64,000 nt of DNA from Butyrivibrio sp. XPD2006 (GTDB lineage Bacteria; Bacillota; Clostridia; Lachnospirales; Lachnospiraceae): assembly GCF_000420865.1 (NCBI RefSeq), contig NZ_ATVT01000005.1, positions 124,001 through 188,000 on the forward strand, in the 5' to 3' direction. Within the stretch, counting starts at the first letter, position 1. The number at the start of each line of letters is the position of its first letter. Positions 24,516-35,500 of this stretch are shown in pieces. A program made the translations under genes and the position numbers. The notes under the pieces were generated by a model. That model was not told the origin of the DNA. It searched no databases and saw nothing but the letters and a program-made list of their open reading frames with translations.

Positions 24516-25442
24516 ATGGACAAAAACAAGTCCACTAAAGCCAATCATAATGTGGTTAAGTTCAACCGCTGGGGATATATTTTCCTTATACCATTCTTTG
24601 TGACATATATCATCTTCAGTCTTATTCCACTTTTTTCAACTATATACAACAGTTTCTTTGAAAACTATCGTTCCGGACTTAAGCAGATCGGACCCAACTT
24701 TGTTGGTGGGGCCAACTATGTAAACCTGCTTACAACACCGGAAATTTGGAAATATTTAGGCAACACACTTATCATGTGGGTTGGTGGTTTCATCCCACAG
24801 ATTGTTATAGCTCTTTTGCTGGCTTACTGGTTCTCAGATCCTTCACTCAGACTGAAAGGACAGAGATTCTTCAAGACAGTAATCTATATGCCGAACCTGA
24901 TCATGGCATCAGCGTTCTCAATGTTGTTCTTTGCACTGTTTTCAGACAGTGGCCCTGTTAACCAGATTCTTATGAGTCTCGGTGCTATCAAAGAGCCTTT
25001 CAAGTTCTTCCAGTTTGTTACTGCTTCAAGAATTCTTGTAATGCTCATGAACTTTTTGATGTGGTTTGGTAATACCACCATCCTCCTTATGGCAGGTATG
25101 CTTGGTATTGATGCATCACTTTATGAAGCTGCCCAGGTTGACGGAGCTACAGCTTCACAGGTATTCTTCAAGATCACAATGCCTATTCTCCGTCCTATAT
25201 TCATCTATGTATTGATCACATCTCTTATCGGTGGTCTGCAGATGTTCGATGTTCCTCAGATCTTGACAAACGGTCGTGGTAATCCTATGGATGCCCTTAC
25301 CACAGTAATCATGCTCCTTAACAGATATCTTACAAGTAAGGACGTAGGTCGTGGTGGTGCTTTGTCAGTATTCTTGTTTGTTGTAACCGGTATTCTGAGT
25401 CTTATAGTATTCAGAATTAACAGTTCAAAAGAAAAGAATTAA
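24516..25442 (+). CDS. Sugar ABC transporter permease, MalF-like
   Basis: A 308-residue inner-membrane permease with six predicted helices, starting after a short basic segment (RWGYIFLIPFFVTYIIFSLI). The EAA loop that contacts the ATPase reads YEAAQVDGATASQVFFKITMPILRP. It forms the channel together with the MalG-like protein encoded 13 bases downstream. The N-terminal PNFVGGANYVNLL motif is typical of family CUT1 sugar importers. No ATPase gene is in this operon, so a shared MsmK-type ATPase elsewhere is needed. Confidence 0.95.
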   Translation: MDKNKSTKANHNVVKFNRWGYIFLIPFFVTYIIFSLIPLFSTIYNSFFENYRSGLKQIGPNFVGGANYVNLLTTPEIWKYLGNTLIMWVGGFIPQIVIALLLAYWFSDPSLRLKGQRFFKTVIYMPNLIMASAFSMLFFALFSDSGPVNQILMSLGAIKEPFKFFQFVTASRILVMLMNFLMWFGNTTILLMAGMLGIDASLYEAAQVDGATASQVFFKITMPILRPIFIYVLITSLIGGLQMFDVPQILTNGRGNPMDALTTVIMLLNRYLTSKDVGRGGALSVFLFVVTGILSLIVFRINSSKEKN

Positions 25443-25455
25443 GGAGGAAATAGGG

Positions 25456-26319
25456 ATGAATAACGAAACAACAATGAAACCCCATGGAGTCCCAATTGGA
25501 GTAAGAAGAACTATTGCTTACATAACACTTATATTCTTTTCGTTCCTCTGCCTCATTTGGTTCTACATTTTGCTTATTAACTCAACCAGATCACATTCAG
25601 AGATGACACTGGGATTTACAGTACTTCCCAGCACACACCTTTTGGATAACTGGTCAAGCCTTATCAACGGAACTATTCCTATTGCGAGAGGCTTTTTAAA
25701 CAGTATTATCGTATCAGTTTGCACAGCAGTGCTTTGTACTTACTTCTCTGCAATGACTGCTTATGCTATCAATACATATCAGTTTAAGGGAAGAGCTGCT
25801 ATTGCAACATTTATCCTGGCAATCATGATGATTCCCGGACAGGTTACCGCACTCGGTTTCCTGCGTTTGATCGTTAGACTTGGAATGGATGACTCAATTG
25901 TTCCTCTTATCATTCCTGCAATCGCTTCACCTGTTACATACTTCTATCTGAAGCAGTACATGGAGAGTAACCTGCCTCTTTCACTGGTTGAGGCTGCAAG
26001 AATTGACGGTTCAGGAGAGTTCAGAACATTCAATACAATCATAATGCCGCTTATTAAGCCGGCTATCAGTGTTCAGATGATCTTTGCTTTTGTAGGAAGC
26101 TGGAATAACTACTTCACACCTGCCCTGATCCTGCACACTGATACCAAGAAGACACTTCCTGTTATGATTGCTCAGCTGCGTGGTGCTGACTGGCTCCGTT
26201 TCGATATGGGTCAGATTTACATCATGATAGCTGCATCCATTTTCCCGGTTATCGTTATCTACCTCCTTCTTTCAAGGTACATTGTAGGTGGCGTATCAGC
26301 CGGTGCAGTAAAGGGATGA
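25456..26319 (+). CDS. Sugar ABC transporter permease, MalG-like
   Basis: A 287-residue permease with six helices and the EAA loop LVEAARIDGSGEFRTFNTIIMPLIKPA. The end IVGGVSAGAVKG is typical of CUT1 MalG-type subunits. It pairs with the MalF-like subunit and the lipoprotein to import an oligosaccharide, probably cellobiose or longer cello-oligosaccharides. AAGGAGGAAATAGGG precedes the ATG, and a strong terminator closes the operon. Confidence 0.95.
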   Translation: MNNETTMKPHGVPIGVRRTIAYITLIFFSFLCLIWFYILLINSTRSHSEMTLGFTVLPSTHLLDNWSSLINGTIPIARGFLNSIIVSVCTAVLCTYFSAMTAYAINTYQFKGRAAIATFILAIMMIPGQVTALGFLRLIVRLGMDDSIVPLIIPAIASPVTYFYLKQYMESNLPLSLVEAARIDGSGEFRTFNTIIMPLIKPAISVQMIFAFVGSWNNYFTPALILHTDTKKTLPVMIAQLRGADWLRFDMGQIYIMIAASIFPVIVIYLLLSRYIVGGVSAGAVKG

Positions 26320-26367
26320 TCAATTAGCTATCCTCCTATTTTACTCTTTCCTTTTATAAGCGTTTTT

Positions 26368-26410
26368 GAAAAGCCATGGCGTTCCCCGACGCCGTGGCTT
26401 TTCGCTTTTT
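26368..26410 (+). terminator. Terminator closing the sugar ABC operon
   Basis: GAAAAGCCATGGCGT and ACGCCGTGGCTTTTC pair with one wobble around a 6-base loop, followed by GCTTTTT. Confidence 0.93.
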
Positions 26411-26447
26411 ATGGAGCTTTTTGTTGCCATATGGGGGAGGTAATATT

Positions 26448-26492
26448 ATGATTATGATTTGGAATAATTTTAAAAATCGGGGTATTGGTTAA
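26448..26492 (+). CDS. Possible 14-residue leader peptide coupled to the LRR gene
   Basis: ATG 26448 follows a perfect GGGGAGGTAATATT ribosome site and opens a 14-codon frame (MIMIWNNFKNRGIG) that ends in TAA overlapping the ATG of the next gene (TAATG). The large downstream gene has only a weak GGGGTATT site of its own, so it may be translated mainly by coupling from this small frame. The peptide has no recognised motif; it may be only a coupling device. Confidence 0.45.
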   Translation: MIMIWNNFKNRGIG

Positions 26493-28198
26493 TGAAATGT
26501 AAGAATTGTGGCCAACCACTTATGAAAGGCGTTAATTTCTGCAGTAACTGCGGAGCACCGGTACCAAAGAAAAAATCTGTTTTAAAACCAATCTTGATTA
26601 TTTTGTTAATCGCGGCTATTTTGACAGGATGTATAGCCGGTGCGATAGCTCTTTTGCCTAAAATGGGCAGTAAAAAGAAGAGCACCGGATCAGCGCTTGG
26701 TTCCATCAATGGAAGATATGAGGTAATGATCCCATGGAAAGAATCCGGTCTGCAGGATCATCCGATGCATTTTTACTCTGAAGATATGAAGAGAGCAGTC
26801 TATAATTCTCTTAAGGATCTGCGCGGGGAATTTGACGAAGATAAGGAGATCATGCTTAAGGATTGCTATGAGCTCAGATACCTTTCTGTAAGCGGAAGAA
26901 TTGGTCAGAAAGAATTTGATCAGCTTGCAGAGCTTGAAAACCTTCAAAACCTTACCGTTACAGATGCACAGATTGAGAATATTTCTGCCCTTGCTTCTCT
27001 TAAGTATTTAAAAGAGGTACATCTTTCAAGAAATAATATTAGGGATATTTCTCCCCTGAAGGGACTTAATGAACTTCAGACCCTCAGACTTTCCGAGAAT
27101 CCTATTGAAGATTACAGTCCTCTTCTTTCAATGGAGGGACTTCAGGATCTGACTCTGGCATATATGAAGACGCCATTGGATAAAAAAGTTATTGGAAACC
27201 TTGGGACAGTAACTACGCTGAATCTATCCGGAAATGACCTGGATGAGATTAACTTTTTGACAGGCTGTTCAGCCCTTGAGGCGCTTACTGTTGAGGCGAA
27301 TAGCATTAAGGATGTTTCTATTGTAGAGACATTTCCTAACTTTTTTTATCTTGATGCGGACATGAACAAGATTACTGAACTGCCTGTTTTGAATGACGAA
27401 TATGGCATATACAGTATAAGTGTGGACTACAACTATATCAGCAATCTGTCTGCACTTAAAGGCTCCAGCCTTATGAGCTTTTCTGCGGCATATAATCAGA
27501 TAAGTGATATCAGCCCGCTAAAGGAAATCGGATACACTGAGGACATTGACACTATCGATCTTGCAGGAAACAGGATCACTGACATCAGTGCTTTGTCAGA
27601 CATGAATCTGACCTACCTCAATCTCAGTGACAACAGGATAAAAGACCTTTCACCGATCATTCATATGACCCATCTGTATGATCTTAATATCGCAAGAACC
27701 GATATTGAAGGCGATTTCCATATGTTTGGTGAAGAGCTTGCCGGTCTGAGAACTCTTGATATCGGAGGGGATAAGATCTCAAGCTTTGATGGAATTGAGA
27801 ATCTGCCTGCATTGCAGGAGATCAGATTTGATGATATGGGAATATCCAATCTGGATTTGGTGATCAACAGCGAAACAATAGATTATATCTATGGAAGAGA
27901 CAGCGCATCCGATGCCATCAAACAGCAGATCAAGGACAACGGAAAGTATTACTTTGATTACGTAGCCGGCAAGGATCTTTTTGTCATCACTTTGAAAGAT
28001 GTTGGCGATGATGATTATGAGGTCATGACTGCTATTGATGATACAACCGATCTGGGCTTTTCTACAGCTCGTGATCTTGTGGACAGAGGACCTTGCCAGA
28101 TACTAACCACTTATTCATATGATGATGCAAGAAAGCTCATGGATGCTGTTGAAATGGCCGGCGGAGTACTTAGCGTTTCTTTTTCTTACGATTATTAA
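26492..28198 (+). CDS. Zinc-ribbon, membrane-anchored leucine-rich-repeat protein
   Basis: A 568-residue protein in three parts. An N-terminal zinc ribbon (CKNCGQPLMKGVNFCSNCGAP) faces the cytoplasm; one membrane helix (about residues 32-55) follows; the rest lies outside. From about residue 115 to 460 there are internalin-like leucine-rich repeats of about 22 residues with the pattern LxxLxLxxNxIxDISPL (for example LKEVHLSRNNIRDISPLKGL and TYLNLSDNRIKDLSPI). The C-terminal 100 residues look globular and are not recognised. Such surface LRR proteins bind other proteins; the ligand is unknown. It may start by coupling from the 14-codon frame before it. Confidence 0.85.
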   Translation: MKCKNCGQPLMKGVNFCSNCGAPVPKKKSVLKPILIILLIAAILTGCIAGAIALLPKMGSKKKSTGSALGSINGRYEVMIPWKESGLQDHPMHFYSEDMKRAVYNSLKDLRGEFDEDKEIMLKDCYELRYLSVSGRIGQKEFDQLAELENLQNLTVTDAQIENISALASLKYLKEVHLSRNNIRDISPLKGLNELQTLRLSENPIEDYSPLLSMEGLQDLTLAYMKTPLDKKVIGNLGTVTTLNLSGNDLDEINFLTGCSALEALTVEANSIKDVSIVETFPNFFYLDADMNKITELPVLNDEYGIYSISVDYNYISNLSALKGSSLMSFSAAYNQISDISPLKEIGYTEDIDTIDLAGNRITDISALSDMNLTYLNLSDNRIKDLSPIIHMTHLYDLNIARTDIEGDFHMFGEELAGLRTLDIGGDKISSFDGIENLPALQEIRFDDMGISNLDLVINSETIDYIYGRDSASDAIKQQIKDNGKYYFDYVAGKDLFVITLKDVGDDDYEVMTAIDDTTDLGFSTARDLVDRGPCQILTTYSYDDARKLMDAVEMAGGVLSVSFSYDY

Positions 28199-28210
28199 TA
28201 TAATTGAATT

Positions 28211-28354
28211 ATGGAAAAGACCTTATTCTTTAATGTCTCCGAATACACAGATGAACTCGGGCAGGAGAATGAGATAAGGAAACAGGACAGTTCTTTTACC
28301 AAAGAATATGCAGTTGAACTTTGTGATAAAGTTTGGGGTAATCTGTGGAGATAA
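28211..28354 (+). CDS. Possible 47-residue small protein or gene remnant
   Basis: An ATG frame of 47 codons (MEKTLFFNVSEYTDELGQEN and on, ending VWGNLWR) fills most of the gap between the LRR gene and the next gene. No Shine-Dalgarno is seen, and the product is not recognised. It could be a small protein read by coupling, or the remains of a longer gene. Confidence 0.25.
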   Translation: MEKTLFFNVSEYTDELGQENEIRKQDSSFTKEYAVELCDKVWGNLWR

Positions 28355-28414
28355 AAACCAAATAGTGATATATTATAAGTGCTACCCAGAAAACAACTGA
28401 GAGGAAGGGTTACA

Positions 28415-29164
28415 ATGAAGGTAAACAGACTTTTTGTAGTATTGTTTTCATCGGTTATGATTTTTGCTGCAGCAGTCGCTGCTCCGGCACCTAAGGCAGG
28501 AGTTGTAAGGGCGGCTGAGGCTGTTGATTTACAGGAAAAAACTGAGAATACTGAGGATCAGGAAGAGGCAGAGCTCACTGAAGAAGAGATAGCGGAAAGG
28601 GAAGCTGAGGCAGCCAGAAAGGCACTTCAGAACGATCCCAATCATATCCATCACTTCAAGTGGATTGCCAAGATGAATGAGAGTGAATCCGCTGAGGGTA
28701 CCATCAATTACATGTGTGCCGAGTGTGGCAAGATATGGTATTTCAGACCAATTGCTCCGTACTACGCGTTCCAGGGTGATGTTGCGAGGAGAATCGAGAT
28801 CGCGCCTGAGGGAGCAACGGTTAAGGTCAAGACTTCTCAGTTCATAAATTTCAACAAGCAGGTTATGGAGGCTCTTGCTGAGAGACAGGATGTTTCTTTG
28901 TATGTAAGTTTCCTCGATCAGGAGTACAAAGGTAATCGTGTCAGCTTTGTGATTCCTGCTGATCAGGATACATTGTCACTTCTTGATGAGAACGGATATG
29001 CAGGATTTCTTTATCTGGGCGGCATTTATGGCCTGAAAATGGAAGTGCCTGTGGAAACCGATGATGTAAAAGAAAATGCCGTAGAAGAGGCTGCAACAAG
29101 CACAGAAGAGACAGTAACAAGCACGGAAGAGGCAGTGACAGTGACAGATACGGTTACTCAGTAA
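28415..29164 (+). CDS. Secreted protein of unknown function with His/Cys motif
   Basis: A 249-residue protein. MKVNRLFVVLFSSVMIFAAA gives a signal peptide cleaved near an AxA site (VVRAAEA). A Glu-rich helical stretch follows, then HIHHFKWIAKMNESESAEGT, with CAECGKIWYF after it; the His and Cys residues suggest a bound metal. A globular part to about residue 225 follows and the end is a Thr/Glu/Val repeat (TSTEETVTSTEEAVTVTDTV), possibly a wall-spanning or disordered tail. ATG 28415 is preferred over 28379 because AGGAAGGG precedes it and the signal peptide starts there. No family is recognised. Confidence 0.7.
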   Translation: MKVNRLFVVLFSSVMIFAAAVAAPAPKAGVVRAAEAVDLQEKTENTEDQEEAELTEEEIAEREAEAARKALQNDPNHIHHFKWIAKMNESESAEGTINYMCAECGKIWYFRPIAPYYAFQGDVARRIEIAPEGATVKVKTSQFINFNKQVMEALAERQDVSLYVSFLDQEYKGNRVSFVIPADQDTLSLLDENGYAGFLYLGGIYGLKMEVPVETDDVKENAVEEAATSTEETVTSTEEAVTVTDTVTQ

Positions 29165-29184
29165 ATCCAATATCTGAGGTTTTG

Positions 29185-29214
29185 GGACCATGGCAGATGC
29201 TGTGGTCCTTTTTT
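29185..29214 (+). terminator. Terminator after the secreted protein gene
   Basis: GGACCA and TGGTCC outer arms with an inner CAG/CTG pairing, then TTTTTTG. Confidence 0.8.
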
Positions 29215-29272
29215 GTTGGCATTATGTACAAAGGAAAATGTATAAAACATGAATATTTATAAATTTTTCTAC

Positions 29273-29301
29273 TTGTCTTTAAAACTTCACTGTGGTAAAC
29301 T
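29273..29301 (+). promoter_or_regulatory. Promoter of the ACT-hom-lysC operon
   Basis: TTGTCT (29273-29278), 17-bp spacer, TAAACT (29296-29301) preceded by TGG (extended -10). Confidence 0.6.
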
Positions 29302-29355
29302 CTTTCGTATGCAGACAAATGTCCGCGCTACAAAAACACTTTTGGAGATAATGAA

Positions 29356-29811
29356 GTGCAGCAGGATACAGGATACTATGTAATCAGAAAGCAGGCGGTA
29401 CCTGAGGTTTTGCTCAAGGTCGTTGAGGCCAAGAAACTCCTGGAATCAGGTAAGGTCAAGACAGCCAGTGAAGCAGCTCAGCAACTTGGAATCAGCCGCA
29501 GCTCTTTTTACAAATACAAAGAAGATATATATGAGTTCCACGACAGCCTTCAGGGCACTACGCTGACCCTGACATTCCAGATGAATGATGAGGTGGGACT
29601 TCTGTCATATGTGCTCAATCTCATAGCCGAGTTTGGAGCAAACATTCTTACCATACATCAGTCCATTCCGTTAAACGGCGTGGCATCTATTTCAATCACA
29701 ATTCAGGTATTACCGACAACAAGAGATATCATGGAGATGATCTCCATCATGGAAAAGACTGAAGGCGTGCACAAGGTACATATTACCGGCAGAAGTGCTA
29801 CGCTTACATAA
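29356..29811 (+). CDS. ACT domain protein, PheB/UPF0735 family
   Basis: A 151-residue regulator-like protein. The N-terminal half has a helix-turn-helix-like segment (VKTASEAAQQLGISRSSFYKYKED) and the C-terminal half an ACT domain (LTLTFQMNDEVGLLSYVLNLIAEFGANILTIHQ), a small-molecule, often amino-acid, sensor. It belongs to the PheB/UPF0735 group that commonly precedes homoserine dehydrogenase genes in clostridia. The start is GTG 29356, with GGAG nine bases before it. The role is probably amino-acid-responsive control of the hom-lysC operon in which it sits; this is inferred. Confidence 0.9.
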   Translation: MQQDTGYYVIRKQAVPEVLLKVVEAKKLLESGKVKTASEAAQQLGISRSSFYKYKEDIYEFHDSLQGTTLTLTFQMNDEVGLLSYVLNLIAEFGANILTIHQSIPLNGVASISITIQVLPTTRDIMEMISIMEKTEGVHKVHITGRSATLT

Positions 29812-29821
29812 GGAGGAAGAT

Positions 29822-31030
29822 ATGGCAAAGGTAGCAGTATTAGGATACGGTACAGTAGGAAGCGGTGTAGTTGAGGTTCTCGACAACAATGCGGCTGAGA
29901 TCGAAAAAAGTGCAGGCGAGAAGCTTGAACTCAAGTACATCCTTGACCTCAGGGATTTCCCGGGGGATAAACACGAGACACAGGTTGTTCATGACATCAA
30001 TATTATTCTCGATGATCCTGAGATAGAAGTGATCTGCGAGACAATGGGCGGACTGGAGCCGGCATTTTCTTTTGAAAAGAGCGCTCTCGAGAGAGGCAAG
30101 AGCGTTTGCACATCCAACAAGGAGCTGGTTGCTGCTCACGGACCCGAACTTGTTGAACTCGCCAAAAAGAACGGCGCGAGTTACCTGTTTGAAGCCAGCG
30201 TAGGCGGCGGAATCCCACTTCTTCGTACAATCAACGATTCACTTAAGCACGAGAAGATTGATTCAATTACAGGTATCCTGAACGGAACAACAAACTATAT
30301 CCTTACCAAGATGGACAAAGAAGGTATCGGATTTGCTACCGTTCTCAAGGCTGCTCAGGATAAGGGATACGCAGAAAAGAATCCCGAGGCCGATGTTGAA
30401 GGTTATGATGCATGTCGTAAGATTGCCATCCTTTCAAGCCTTATGAGCGGAAAACACGTAAATTACGAAGATATTTACACAGAGGGAATTTCCAAGATCA
30501 GCATTGAGGATTTTGCCTATGCAAGAAAACTCGGAATGTCAATCAAGCTTCTTGGAATGTGCAAAAAGAACGAGAACGGATTCTTTTCCATCGTCGCTCC
30601 GTTCCTGATTCCAAGTGAGAATCCTCTCGCCAACGTAAACGGAGTATTCAATGCCATAAATGTTCACGGAAACATGGTTGGAGACGTTATGTTCTACGGC
30701 AGAGGCGCAGGCAAGAATGCAACTGCAAGTGCTGTCGTTGCCGATGTTATCGATATTATCAAGCACAAGGGCAAGCACATTGATGTTAATATGAACGCCG
30801 AGAAAGCAGTTCTTTCTCCCAAGGACAATGCAGTCAGAAAGTTCTTTGTGAGAGTACCTGCCGAGAACAAGGAACAGGCTTATGACGTCTTCGGACAGGG
30901 CATAGTTGAGGTTACAAGTGAAAATGTATATAACGAGTTTGCATTCCTCACCGATGATATCTCTGAGAAAGACTTCGATGAGAAGCTCTGGAAATTTGAC
31001 AGCGTTAAGGGTTACATCAGACTTTACTGA
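29822..31030 (+). CDS. hom: Homoserine dehydrogenase
   Basis: A 402-residue enzyme reducing aspartate semialdehyde to homoserine with NAD(P)H, the branch to threonine and methionine. The Rossmann motif VLGYGTVGSG is at the start; the catalytic region reads EASVGGGIPLLRTINDSL with the ILNGTTNYILTKM signature and GYAEKNPEADVEGYDA. The C-terminal ACT-like region is about 60 residues, somewhat short and divergent. TAAGGAGGAAGAT precedes ATG 29822; the upstream frame to 29795 overlaps the previous gene and is not needed. lysC follows 29 bases later. Confidence 0.97.
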   Translation: MAKVAVLGYGTVGSGVVEVLDNNAAEIEKSAGEKLELKYILDLRDFPGDKHETQVVHDINIILDDPEIEVICETMGGLEPAFSFEKSALERGKSVCTSNKELVAAHGPELVELAKKNGASYLFEASVGGGIPLLRTINDSLKHEKIDSITGILNGTTNYILTKMDKEGIGFATVLKAAQDKGYAEKNPEADVEGYDACRKIAILSSLMSGKHVNYEDIYTEGISKISIEDFAYARKLGMSIKLLGMCKKNENGFFSIVAPFLIPSENPLANVNGVFNAINVHGNMVGDVMFYGRGAGKNATASAVVADVIDIIKHKGKHIDVNMNAEKAVLSPKDNAVRKFFVRVPAENKEQAYDVFGQGIVEVTSENVYNEFAFLTDDISEKDFDEKLWKFDSVKGYIRLY

Positions 31031-31059
31031 TGAATAAAATAAAGAAGGAAGATTGAGCA

Positions 31060-32379
31060 ATGAAAAAGGTAGTTAAATTTGGCGGAAGTTCACTGGCCAG
31101 TGCAGAACAGTTCAAGAAGGTTTCAGAGATCATCAAGTCTGATCCTGACAGAGTATATGTGGTTCCTTCTGCACCGGGTAAAAGAAATTCCAAGGACACT
31201 AAGGTTACTGACATGCTATACAAGACCTACGCCCTTGCAGAAGCGGGTAAAGATTTTTCCAAGCAGCTTGCTGATATTAAGGCCCGCTATGACGAGATCA
31301 TCAAAGGGCTTAAGTTAAAGCTCGATCTTACAAATGAGTTCAAGACAATTGAAAAGAACTTTAAAGCCAAAGCAGGAAGCGACTATGCTGCCAGCAGAGG
31401 TGAGTACTTAAACGGAATCATCATGGCTGCATATCTGGGCTATGAATTCATTGATTCTGCTACTGTTATCTGTTTCGACAAAAATGGTGAGTTTGATCCG
31501 GAAAAGACAAACAAGCTCATGGCCAAAAAGCTTGAAAAGACTCCTAAGGCAGTTGTACCCGGATTCTACGGTGCTTATCCTGACGGAAGCATCAAGACTT
31601 TCTCAAGAGGCGGATCTGACATTACAGGTTCCATCGTATCAAGAGCAATCAAGGCTGATGTTTACGAGAACTGGACAGATGTATCAGGATTCCTTGTGGC
31701 AGATCCAAGGATCATCGATAAGCCGCCGTACATCGAGACCATCACATACACAGAACTTCGAGAGCTTGCATATATGGGAGCCGGCGTTCTCCACGAGGAT
31801 GCTATCTTCCCTGTAAGAAAAGAAGGTATTCCGATCAATATCAGAAATACCAACAAGCCTGAGGATCCCGGAACCTGGATCGTTGAGTCAACAGCTAAAA
31901 AGTCCAAGTATGTTATCACAGGAATTGCAGGTAAGAAGGGCTTCTGCTGTGTTAACGTTCTCAAGGATCAGATGAACTCTGAGATAGGATTTGTAAGAAA
32001 AGTCCTTCAGGCCTTTGAGGATCAGAATATCTCTATCGAGCATGTACCTTCGGGAATTGATACCATGACTGTATTTGTACAGCAGGATGAGTTCATTGAG
32101 AAGGAACAGGCAGTTGTATCAGAGATCCACAGACTGGCACATCCTGACATGCTTGAGATTGAATCAGACCTGGCACTTATCGCAGTTGTGGGACGCGGAA
32201 TGAAGTCCACAAGAGGAACTGCCGGAAGAATCTTCTCCGCACTTGCTCATGCCAGTGTCAACGTAAGAATGATCGATCAGGGATCTTCCGAGCTTAACAT
32301 TATTATCGGCGTTGAGACAAGAGACTTTGAGAAGGCAATTGAAGCTATCTACGATATATTTGTTTCTACAGTTCTTTGA
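31060..32379 (+). CDS. lysC: Aspartate kinase
   Basis: A 439-residue aspartokinase, first step of the aspartate family pathway (lysine, threonine, methionine). MKKVVKFGGSSLASAEQF carries the KFGGSS phosphate-binding motif, SRGEYLNG and GRGGSDITGS-like FSRGGSDITGSIVSRA form the active site, and two C-terminal ACT domains follow (from about residue 310, with VNVLKDQMNSEIGFVRKVL and ALIAVVGRGMKSTRGT), which usually give feedback inhibition by lysine or threonine. It is the last gene of the ACT-hom-lysC operon and is followed by a REP-like hairpin. Confidence 0.97.
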   Translation: MKKVVKFGGSSLASAEQFKKVSEIIKSDPDRVYVVPSAPGKRNSKDTKVTDMLYKTYALAEAGKDFSKQLADIKARYDEIIKGLKLKLDLTNEFKTIEKNFKAKAGSDYAASRGEYLNGIIMAAYLGYEFIDSATVICFDKNGEFDPEKTNKLMAKKLEKTPKAVVPGFYGAYPDGSIKTFSRGGSDITGSIVSRAIKADVYENWTDVSGFLVADPRIIDKPPYIETITYTELRELAYMGAGVLHEDAIFPVRKEGIPINIRNTNKPEDPGTWIVESTAKKSKYVITGIAGKKGFCCVNVLKDQMNSEIGFVRKVLQAFEDQNISIEHVPSGIDTMTVFVQQDEFIEKEQAVVSEIHRLAHPDMLEIESDLALIAVVGRGMKSTRGTAGRIFSALAHASVNVRMIDQGSSELNIIIGVETRDFEKAIEAIYDIFVSTVL

Positions 32380-32390
32380 TATAAAAGAAA

Positions 32391-32427
32391 AAGTGGGGGC
32401 GGTTCTCTTTGAGACCCGTCCCCACTT
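32391..32427. repeat. REP-like hairpin with GGGGGCGGTTCTCTTTGAGACC, also a likely terminator
   Basis: AAGTGGGG (32391-32398) and CCCCACTT (32420-32427) pair, extended by GCGG/CCGT with one wobble. The interior GGTTCTCTTTGAGACC is the word typical of clostridial dispersed palindromes, as I recall them. It sits in the convergent gap after lysC and can terminate both sides. Confidence 0.65.
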
Positions 32428-32445
32428 ATTATTAATTGATCGATC

Positions 32446-33243
32446 TTACTGCATAAGATATTCAATAAATGACTTGGCAGCATCTACTCGCTGTGTGTTG
32501 ACAGCTATACCTGCGATCGGTGCTTCATCCGGATAAGCTTCACAGGATTTAAGTGCAGCCGAATTATCAAGGATGAAACCAACCGGAACAGGATCATCCA
32601 TATCTTCTTTAGCTACACGCTGGTAGGTGAAATCTTCCTCATACTGCTTGGCCATGACCGCGTATTTGTTGTTCTCGTCATATTTGCCGGAAGTGATGTA
32701 CTCTGTGTACTCCTCTGAGTTGAGGTAGTCGATATATCCCTGATCTACATAGAAGATTTTGTCAGCCATGCTCTCAAGTTCGCTTTCGCTGTAGATTGTC
32801 CTGAGATCTGTGAAAGTATCCTGAGAGGCATATCTGCCCATGGTATTCTCATCGCCGACTATCACATCGAGATCGTGTCCGGCAAGCATTGCCATAATCT
32901 TTTCACTGGTTGCAACTGAAGTTGTATCTACTATAGAAGACATAAAGTTTGATGAAGTGTCTACTATTACAGCATAATTCTCGGTATCAATATTTGCATA
33001 TTCTGTAAAACCGTCCTGGAGAATACTCTGAGTATCCATTCCTCTGTTATTGATAAACATTGCATACATGGCGTATGGCTTATTGTTGGAAATATCTCTG
33101 ATAGTAACAGCAATGAATATCAGCACCACAATGGCTACGATAGTGTGAATCTTGTAATACTCCCAAAAGTAATCCCAGTGGGCTTTAAACCCCTGTCCCT
33201 TTAGCTTTTTCTGCTGTTCTTTTATCTCATCACGTACTGACAT
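32446..33243 (-). CDS. Membrane-anchored extracellular protein of unknown function
   Basis: A 265-residue protein with a charged cytoplasmic start (MSVRDEIKEQQKKLKGQGFK), one membrane helix (about residues 33-50, IHTIVAIVVLIFIAVTI) and a 215-residue outer domain. The outer part contains IVDTSSN, MAMLAGHDLDVIVGDENTM and VGFILDNSAAL, which recall a truncated solute-binding-protein fold (an 'LDVIVGD' strand-loop), but no family is certain. GGGAGG precedes the ATG. It is alone and convergent with lysC. Confidence 0.65.
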   Translation of the reverse strand: MSVRDEIKEQQKKLKGQGFKAHWDYFWEYYKIHTIVAIVVLIFIAVTIRDISNNKPYAMYAMFINNRGMDTQSILQDGFTEYANIDTENYAVIVDTSSNFMSSIVDTTSVATSEKIMAMLAGHDLDVIVGDENTMGRYASQDTFTDLRTIYSESELESMADKIFYVDQGYIDYLNSEEYTEYITSGKYDENNKYAVMAKQYEEDFTYQRVAKEDMDDPVPVGFILDNSAALKSCEAYPDEAPIAGIAVNTQRVDAAKSFIEYLMQ

Positions 33244-33474
33244 GTAAAATTCCTCCCGAATGTCTTAGGACTCATTCGAGAATTTTACGTTTATTGGAAA
33301 GAACTGTCAAGTTGCTCTTAAACAAGAGTTTACAAATAAATAATATTTTTTTGGCGGTAAAACATATATAATAGAAATGATAGGTGATAACTGAGAAAAA
33401 ACCTTGAAAGATTGAGAAAAGTAATATAACATAACTGTTAAAATTGATATTTTTTAAGGAGGAGAAGTTCTGTA

Positions 33475-35468
<1,994 letters not shown>

Positions 35469-35500
35469 TCACTACAAGTTCAAGTGCAAGGAGAGCTTGC

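Noticed and set aside
28211..28354. The 47-codon frame as a confident gene
   Set aside because: No ribosome site and no recognisable family; kept only at low confidence.
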